Shown here in pieces: positions 23,314-27,859 of a DNA stretch of 27,859 nucleotides. The DNA is from Chloroflexota bacterium (GTDB lineage: Bacteria; Chloroflexota; Anaerolineae; Anaerolineales; Anaerolineaceae). The notes under the pieces were generated by a model. It was not told the origin of the DNA, did not search any database, and saw only the letters and a list, made by a program, of their open reading frames with translations. Both the position numbers and the translations under genes were made by a program. The stretch spans positions 1-27,859 of the forward strand of contig JAKOSR010000159.1 in the NCBI GenBank assembly GCA_029777225.1. The letters are read 5' to 3'. Each line of letters opens with the position of its first letter. Position 1 is the stretch's first letter.

Positions 23314-24723
23314 TCACTCCTTTGGATGGGTGCTATCTTTTTCTACCAGGGCGGCAGCAAGGGCCTCCCGTAGTGAGCGGAATTCCAACACTTCAATACC
23401 TTTCGGCCAGGGTTCTGAATTGCGCAACGGATGCGGAATGATGGCGCGTTTGAATCCCAATTTCGCGGCTTCCCTCAGGCGGGATTGCATTTGGCCAACC
23501 ATGCGCAGCTCACCGGAAAGCCCAACTTCACCCACCAGCACGGTATCGGCCCTCAGCGGGATGTTGCGCAAAGAGGACAAGATGGCCGCCGCGACGGCCA
23601 AATCCACAGCGGGTTCGTCCACGCGCAGGCCGCCCACCACGTTGGTGAAGATGTCCTGCTCTGCCAGCCGGAGGCCCATGCGGGAAAGCACCGCGCTCAC
23701 CAGCAGCAGCCTGTTAAAATCAATCCCATTCGCGGTGCGCCTGGGGTTGCCAAAATTTGTCGGGGTGGTGAGCCCTTGCACTTCCACCAGAAGTGGCCTG
23801 GTGCCTTCCATCGTGACCGCGACTGCGGACCCGGGGGCATTAATCATCCGTTCAGCCAGGAATACCTCCGACGGGTTGCGCACCTCAATCATGCCCTTTT
23901 CCTGCATCTCAAAGACGCCCACTTCGCTTGTGGCGCCAAACCGGTTCTTCACCGACCTCAAAAGGCGGTACGACTGAAATTGCTCGCCCTCCAGGTAAAG
24001 CACCGTATCCACGATATGCTCCAGCACGCGCGGTCCAGCAATGGCGCCTTCCTTGGTAACATGTCCAATCAGGAAAATGGTGATGCCGGTGGATTTGGCC
24101 ACCTCACGCAGCTTGGCGGCGCACTCCCGCACCTGGGAGATGGAACCTGCCGCGGATTCCATCTCGGGAAGTGTCACCGTCTGAATGGAATCCACGATGA
24201 CCAGCGCGGGTTTGATGGCCGCGATGTGCTCAAAGATGACCGCAAGGTTGGTCTCGGTCACCAGGTACAAGTCCTCGGGTAGCACGCCGCTTTGCGTGTC
24301 CCTGCCGGTCAGGCGGTCCGCGCGCATCTTGATTTGTTTTTCAGACTCCTCGCCAGACACGTAAAGCACCGTCTCCTGCTGGGCCACCTGCATCGCCATC
24401 TGCAGGGTAAGGGTCGACTTTCCGATGCCCGGGTCGCCGCCGATGAGCACGATGGAACCGGGCACAATTCCGCCCCCCAGCACGCGTGCGAATTCCTCCA
24501 TCTGAAGCGGCATCCTGGACTCAAGTTCGGCACGGATGTCTTTCAGGCGCCTCGGTTGGGAAACACCAACCAGCCCGCGGGTTAGGCGGGCTGGTTTTGT
24601 TTCGGCTTCAACCACTTCCTCAACCATGCTGCTCCAGCTTCCGCAGGAGGGGCAACGTCCAAAGGATTGGGAAGAGATTTTTCCGCAAACCTGGCAGACA
24701 TACTGGGTGTGGGTTTTTGCCAT
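23314..24723 (-). CDS. radA: DNA repair protein RadA
   Basis: 469 residues, full length. N-terminal C4 zinc finger (Cys10, Cys13, Cys24, Cys27 in CQVCGKISSQSFGRCPSCG), Walker A GGDPGIGKST at 95-104, Walker B region ALVIVDSIQT (about 173-182), the RadA-specific KNRFG motif at 259-263, and a C-terminal Lon-protease-like domain (GVFEMQ to ALAAALVEK) that is structural in this family. RadA is a hexameric helicase that drives branch migration in recombination. It begins 6 nt after the clpC stop. The clpC-radA order is also found in Firmicutes; here disA does not follow. Confidence 0.96.
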   Translation of the reverse strand: MAKTHTQYVCQVCGKISSQSFGRCPSCGSWSSMVEEVVEAETKPARLTRGLVGVSQPRRLKDIRAELESRMPLQMEEFARVLGGGIVPGSIVLIGGDPGIGKSTLTLQMAMQVAQQETVLYVSGEESEKQIKMRADRLTGRDTQSGVLPEDLYLVTETNLAVIFEHIAAIKPALVIVDSIQTVTLPEMESAAGSISQVRECAAKLREVAKSTGITIFLIGHVTKEGAIAGPRVLEHIVDTVLYLEGEQFQSYRLLRSVKNRFGATSEVGVFEMQEKGMIEVRNPSEVFLAERMINAPGSAVAVTMEGTRPLLVEVQGLTTPTNFGNPRRTANGIDFNRLLLVSAVLSRMGLRLAEQDIFTNVVGGLRVDEPAVDLAVAAAILSSLRNIPLRADTVLVGEVGLSGELRMVGQMQSRLREAAKLGFKRAIIPHPLRNSEPWPKGIEVLEFRSLREALAAALVEKDSTHPKE

Positions 24724-24729
24724 GGTTGT

Positions 24730-27291
24730 TTACATTCCGACGAGCTCAGGTTTTTCTATTTCGGGCTCAGGATGATTGTGCTTCAGCACAATCTTGCGTT
24801 TGGCCTTTTCATCCTCACCTGGCTGTTCTTCCGCGTCAATCAGGATGGTGTCGCCGGCTTTGAATTCGTTGGCCAGCAACGCGTCCGAGAGCGGTTCTTC
24901 AATTTCCTGTTGCACCAGGCGCCGCACGGGTCGGGCGCCCATTTCGGGGTCGTACCCTTCCTCCGCCAGCAGGTCCAACGCGGACTCCGTGGGTGTCAGC
25001 ACAAGCTCATGTTCAACCAGTCGGTCAGAAACCTTCTGTATCTCGAGAGCCACAATCTTGCGGATGTCCTCCCGGTTGAGGGCCCGGAACACAATCACCG
25101 AGTCCAACCGGTTGATGAACTCCGGCCTGAATGAGCGCTTGAGGGATTCCATCAGCTTCTTGTGCATGTCCTGGTAGGCCAGTTGCTCCTCCTGGACCGC
25201 GTCCATTTGCAACGCGAAGCCAAGCGAGGTCTGTCGCTTAATCATATCCGCCCCAATATTGGTGGTCATGATGATGATGGCGTTACGGAAGTCAACCTTG
25301 TGGCCCTTGGCGTCAGAGAGATGCCCTTCCTCCATGATTTGAAGCAGCATGTTCAGAGCTTCGGGGTGTGCCTTTTCCACTTCATCAAACACCACGATGG
25401 AATAAGGCTTGCGCCGGATGGCTTCCGTCAGCTGGCCAGCTTCTTCATACCCCACGTATCCGGGGGGCGCGCCAACCAATCGGCTGACGCTATGCCGTTC
25501 CATGAATTCGGACATATCGATTTGGATAAGGGCGTCCTCACTGCCAAACATCACCTTTGCCAATGACTTGGTCAGTTCGGTCTTGCCGGTTCCAGTGGGC
25601 CCCAGGAACATGAAGGAACCCACAGGGCGGTTTGGATTCTTGAGACCCGCGCGTGCCCGCCGCACAGCCTTGGATATGGCCTCGATGGCTTCCTTTTGAC
25701 CTACGATGGACTTGCCAAGTTCTTCTTCCATATGTAGCAGGCGGGAAGATTCCTCGCTCGCGATTTGGGTCAGCGGGATGCCGGTCCACATGGAAATGAC
25801 CTCGGCAATGTCCTCCGCTCTTACCACGGGGGCAGTCTCCCTGTCCCACCCGCTCTGCATGTCCTGCAGGCGGTTTTCAAGGTCCGTCTGGCGGCGCAGC
25901 AGGGTTTGAACTTCGTCGTTATCCCCTGTGCCTCGGGCTTCCTTGAGGGATTTGCGCACTTCCCTCAGCGCGCTCATAAAGTCCTTGCTGGCCAATGCGG
26001 AATCGCTTTTGTACATCCGCACCCGCGAGGAGGCCTCGTCGATGAGATCGATGGCTTTGTCCGGCAGGAAGCGTTCCGTCACGTAGCGCGATGAAAGCTT
26101 GGCGGCTGCCTCTAGCGCTTCATCGTCAATGTGCAGGCGGTGGTGCTCCTCGTAATTGGGTCGCAGGCCATGCAAAATTTCGATGGTTTCTTCCACGCTG
26201 GGTTGGTCCACGATGATGGGCTGGAAACGCCTTTCCAACGCCGCGTCGCTTTCAATGTTTTTGCGATACTCGTTCAGGGTGGTCGCGCCAATCACTTGCA
26301 GTTCACCACGTGAGAGCGCGGGCTTGAGAATGTTGGCGGCATCCACGGAGGAACCCGCGGAGCCGGCGCCCACCAGCATGTGTAATTCGTCGATGAACAC
26401 GATGGCGCCGCTGGCTTTCAGCTCGTCAATCACCCGTTTCAGGCGCTCTTCAAATTGACCGCGGTACATCGTGCCGGCCACCAGGGACCCAACGTCCAGC
26501 TGCAGCACGCGTTTATCGAGCAGCAGGGCGGGCACATCCCCTTCCACAATCCTCTGGGCAAGTCCTTCCACGATGGCGGTCTTTCCCACGCCAGGCTCGC
26601 CAATCAAGGCCGGGTTGTTTTTCGTGCGGCGCGCCAAAATCTGGATGACACGCTCAATCTCTTTCTTGCGCCCGATAACCGGGTCCAGCTTGTTTTCTTC
26701 AGCCAGCGCGGTTAAATCGGTGGCGAGCTGGTCCACGAGTGGGCTCTTGCTTTCTTCCTTTTCCTTGCGGCGTTTGCCTGCCCAACCAGCGGGTGTTTCT
26801 TTGCGGGTTTGTTCATCCGGGGTGGATTTTTGGTCGTCCTCTTCCTGTTCCTGTTGATTTTCACGGATGACGCGCATGGTTTGGCGCCTCACCTGCTCCA
26901 CGGTCACACCCAGGGAGGCCAAAATCTGCATGCCACGGAACGATTCATCCCTGCTCAAACCGAGCAGCAGATGTTCCGTCCCCACCAGCGAGATGTCATT
27001 TTGCCTGGCCGCTTCGATGGCGTAGTTCAGGCAGCGTTTCATTTCATCATTCAGGGCGTTGGGCTCGAGGTTGCTGCCAGGTTTTTCTTCACTTTCAACA
27101 CGGGCGCGCACGCTTTCCAGTTCCAGCCCTAAATCTTTCAAAACACGATTTCCGATCGTGCCTTCTTCCATCATTAATCCCAATAACAGGTGCTCTGTGC
27201 CAATCATTGCGGAGTGCAGACGTTCGGCCTCGATATGAGCGAGGGAAAGCACCTTTTTGGCTTTTAGCGTAAATTGATTCATGCCAGCCAC
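24730..27291 (-). CDS. clpC: ClpC-type AAA+ unfoldase (Clp protease ATP-binding subunit)
   Basis: 853 residues. Two Clp_N repeats (about 5-70 and 80-145), a long charged linker (about 143-186), AAA-1 with Walker A GEPGVGKT (231-238) and Walker B AIVFIDELH (296-304), a middle coiled-coil/UVR-type region (about 430-480), AAA-2 with GPTGTGKT (564-571) and VVFDEVEKAHPE, and the C-terminal D2-small domain. LGF at 690-692 sits where ClpP-binding loops lie, so it should feed substrates to ClpP. AGGAGG lies 6 nt before GTG 27291, which I take as the start; ATG 27282 is an alternative. No ctsR or mcsAB genes precede it. It is the first gene of the operon that continues to holA. Confidence 0.96.
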   Translation of the reverse strand: MAGMNQFTLKAKKVLSLAHIEAERLHSAMIGTEHLLLGLMMEEGTIGNRVLKDLGLELESVRARVESEEKPGSNLEPNALNDEMKRCLNYAIEAARQNDISLVGTEHLLLGLSRDESFRGMQILASLGVTVEQVRRQTMRVIRENQQEQEEDDQKSTPDEQTRKETPAGWAGKRRKEKEESKSPLVDQLATDLTALAEENKLDPVIGRKKEIERVIQILARRTKNNPALIGEPGVGKTAIVEGLAQRIVEGDVPALLLDKRVLQLDVGSLVAGTMYRGQFEERLKRVIDELKASGAIVFIDELHMLVGAGSAGSSVDAANILKPALSRGELQVIGATTLNEYRKNIESDAALERRFQPIIVDQPSVEETIEILHGLRPNYEEHHRLHIDDEALEAAAKLSSRYVTERFLPDKAIDLIDEASSRVRMYKSDSALASKDFMSALREVRKSLKEARGTGDNDEVQTLLRRQTDLENRLQDMQSGWDRETAPVVRAEDIAEVISMWTGIPLTQIASEESSRLLHMEEELGKSIVGQKEAIEAISKAVRRARAGLKNPNRPVGSFMFLGPTGTGKTELTKSLAKVMFGSEDALIQIDMSEFMERHSVSRLVGAPPGYVGYEEAGQLTEAIRRKPYSIVVFDEVEKAHPEALNMLLQIMEEGHLSDAKGHKVDFRNAIIIMTTNIGADMIKRQTSLGFALQMDAVQEEQLAYQDMHKKLMESLKRSFRPEFINRLDSVIVFRALNREDIRKIVALEIQKVSDRLVEHELVLTPTESALDLLAEEGYDPEMGARPVRRLVQQEIEEPLSDALLANEFKAGDTILIDAEEQPGEDEKAKRKIVLKHNHPEPEIEKPELVGM

Positions 27292-27605
27292 GGCATACCT
27301 CCTGAATAGCGCGGTTTTCTATTTCGTCCCAATCCAACATCCCGGCATACATACCAGGCGGGAGAATTTGGACGGTGAGACCCAGCCCCCCAGGGCTTGG
27401 TCGACGGTTGGGAGCGCTTGTCCCCAGCAAAATCAGTATACCAAATTACAGGTACGCCTGCCTGCCTGTGCAGAGATTATGATGAAACGTTAATAAGCGT
27501 AAAGCCCGCAGTCGTACTGGTCTGCATCCAAAATCCCATTCCTGCAAAATATTACGGATCAATCTCCCGCGTCATTCCCGTATCCCGCCTTATCACAAAA
27601 TGACA
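27292..27605 (-). promoter_or_regulatory. clpC upstream region: extended -10 promoter and leader hairpin
   Basis: A gene-free 314-bp stretch. TGGTATACT on the minus strand (-10 TATACT at 27440-27435) has an extended -10 and no clear -35. It would give a leader of about 135 nt. In that leader, 27380-27401 can fold into a 9-bp stem (one A-G mismatch) with a 4-nt loop. No CIRCE element was found. Nothing recognisable was seen in 27450-27605. Confidence 0.45.
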
Positions 27606-27859
27606 CTAGTAGCGAATGGACCCGTTAGGCCACGCCTTGGCGTAAGCCGCCAAAATACGTTCGCAAAGCGCGTTAAACTGCCCGTCCACCACCTGGCGGT
27701 CTGGGTCGGCGTGGTACCAGTCGAGCGATTCCTGGATGCCCACGCTGAAGGGTTTGGTGCAGGCGAACCCTGGCACAGCCTTCTTAATTTTGCTGTTGTC
27801 TAGCACAAAGCTGTGTGTTTTGTCCCCCAACAGACTGTCTCCCCAATCCGCGTCATAGG
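27606..27859 (-). CDS. NAD-dependent epimerase/dehydratase (partial, C-terminal end)
   Basis: The frame is open to the window edge, so the N-terminal part with the Rossmann fold is missing. The 84 visible residues (GDSLLGDKTHSFVLDNSKIKKAVPGF, then KPFSVGIQESLDWYHADPD and a helical end) match the C-terminal region of extended short-chain dehydrogenases, where a phrase like GDKxHSxxFDNSKIK is common. Such enzymes modify nucleotide sugars or related substrates. Specificity cannot be judged from this end. No terminator is evident between it and clpC. Confidence 0.75.
   Translation of the reverse strand, partial: YDADWGDSLLGDKTHSFVLDNSKIKKAVPGFACTKPFSVGIQESLDWYHADPDRQVVDGQFNALCERILAAYAKAWPNGSIRY

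Noticed and set aside
1..27859. CRISPR array, insertion sequence, prophage or tRNA genes
   Set aside because: No regularly spaced repeats, transposase or integrase motifs, or tRNA-like cloverleafs were seen; gene spacing is tight and gene content is of chromosomal housekeeping type.

Overview
The window looks like a chromosomal segment of a bacterium in the Chloroflexota, probably the Anaerolineae. The main reasons are a DUF6391-type membrane protein, a CSLREA-like beta-helix surface protein, and three exported proteins that all end in a (Y/F)LP(L/I) tail. This placement is inference from protein style, not from a marker gene. Coding DNA is GC-rich, intergenic spacers are clearly AT-richer, and no phage, insertion sequence, CRISPR array, rRNA or tRNA was recognised.

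Left part (1-6463, mostly + strand). The end of a DUF692/MNIO-type iron oxidase is followed by a perfect 16-bp inverted repeat. Then comes a tight NAD cluster: nadE overlaps a gene fusing NadD (NaMN adenylyltransferase) to PncC (the CinA C-terminal NMN amidase), followed by comEC. PncC, NadD and NadE are consecutive steps from NMN through NaMN and NaAD to NAD+. By manual alignment, the NadE glutaminase domain and the ComEC metallo-beta-lactamase domain have both lost catalytic residues. An Rrf2-family Fe-S regulator follows, behind a TGTGA-N6-TCACA palindrome.

Middle (6496-15860). A minus-strand pair (hotdog thioesterase, M42 aminopeptidase) shares a good sigma70-like promoter. Divergent from it are a CcrM-like GANTC adenine methyltransferase and an M3 oligoendopeptidase with a clear terminator. 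Next are a secreted beta-helix protein, metF on the minus strand, and a deoxynucleoside kinase with a nucleotidyltransferase of unknown substrate.

The 390-bp space at 15861-16250 lies between two convergent genes. It holds a cluster of DnaA boxes, four of them spaced 20-21 bp apart, followed by AT-rich DNA. It is a candidate replication origin or other DnaA-binding locus and is the strongest non-coding signal in the window.

Right part (16251-27859). A second deoxynucleoside kinase (-), a small GlsB-type membrane protein (+) and two secreted M14 carboxypeptidase paralogues (-) come first; one paralogue has lost its zinc histidines. After an inositol-monophosphatase-family gene (+) comes a compact minus-strand operon transcribed clpC - radA - DUF6391 - holA, linking proteolysis, recombination repair and the replication clamp loader. 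The window ends inside an NAD-dependent epimerase/dehydratase gene.
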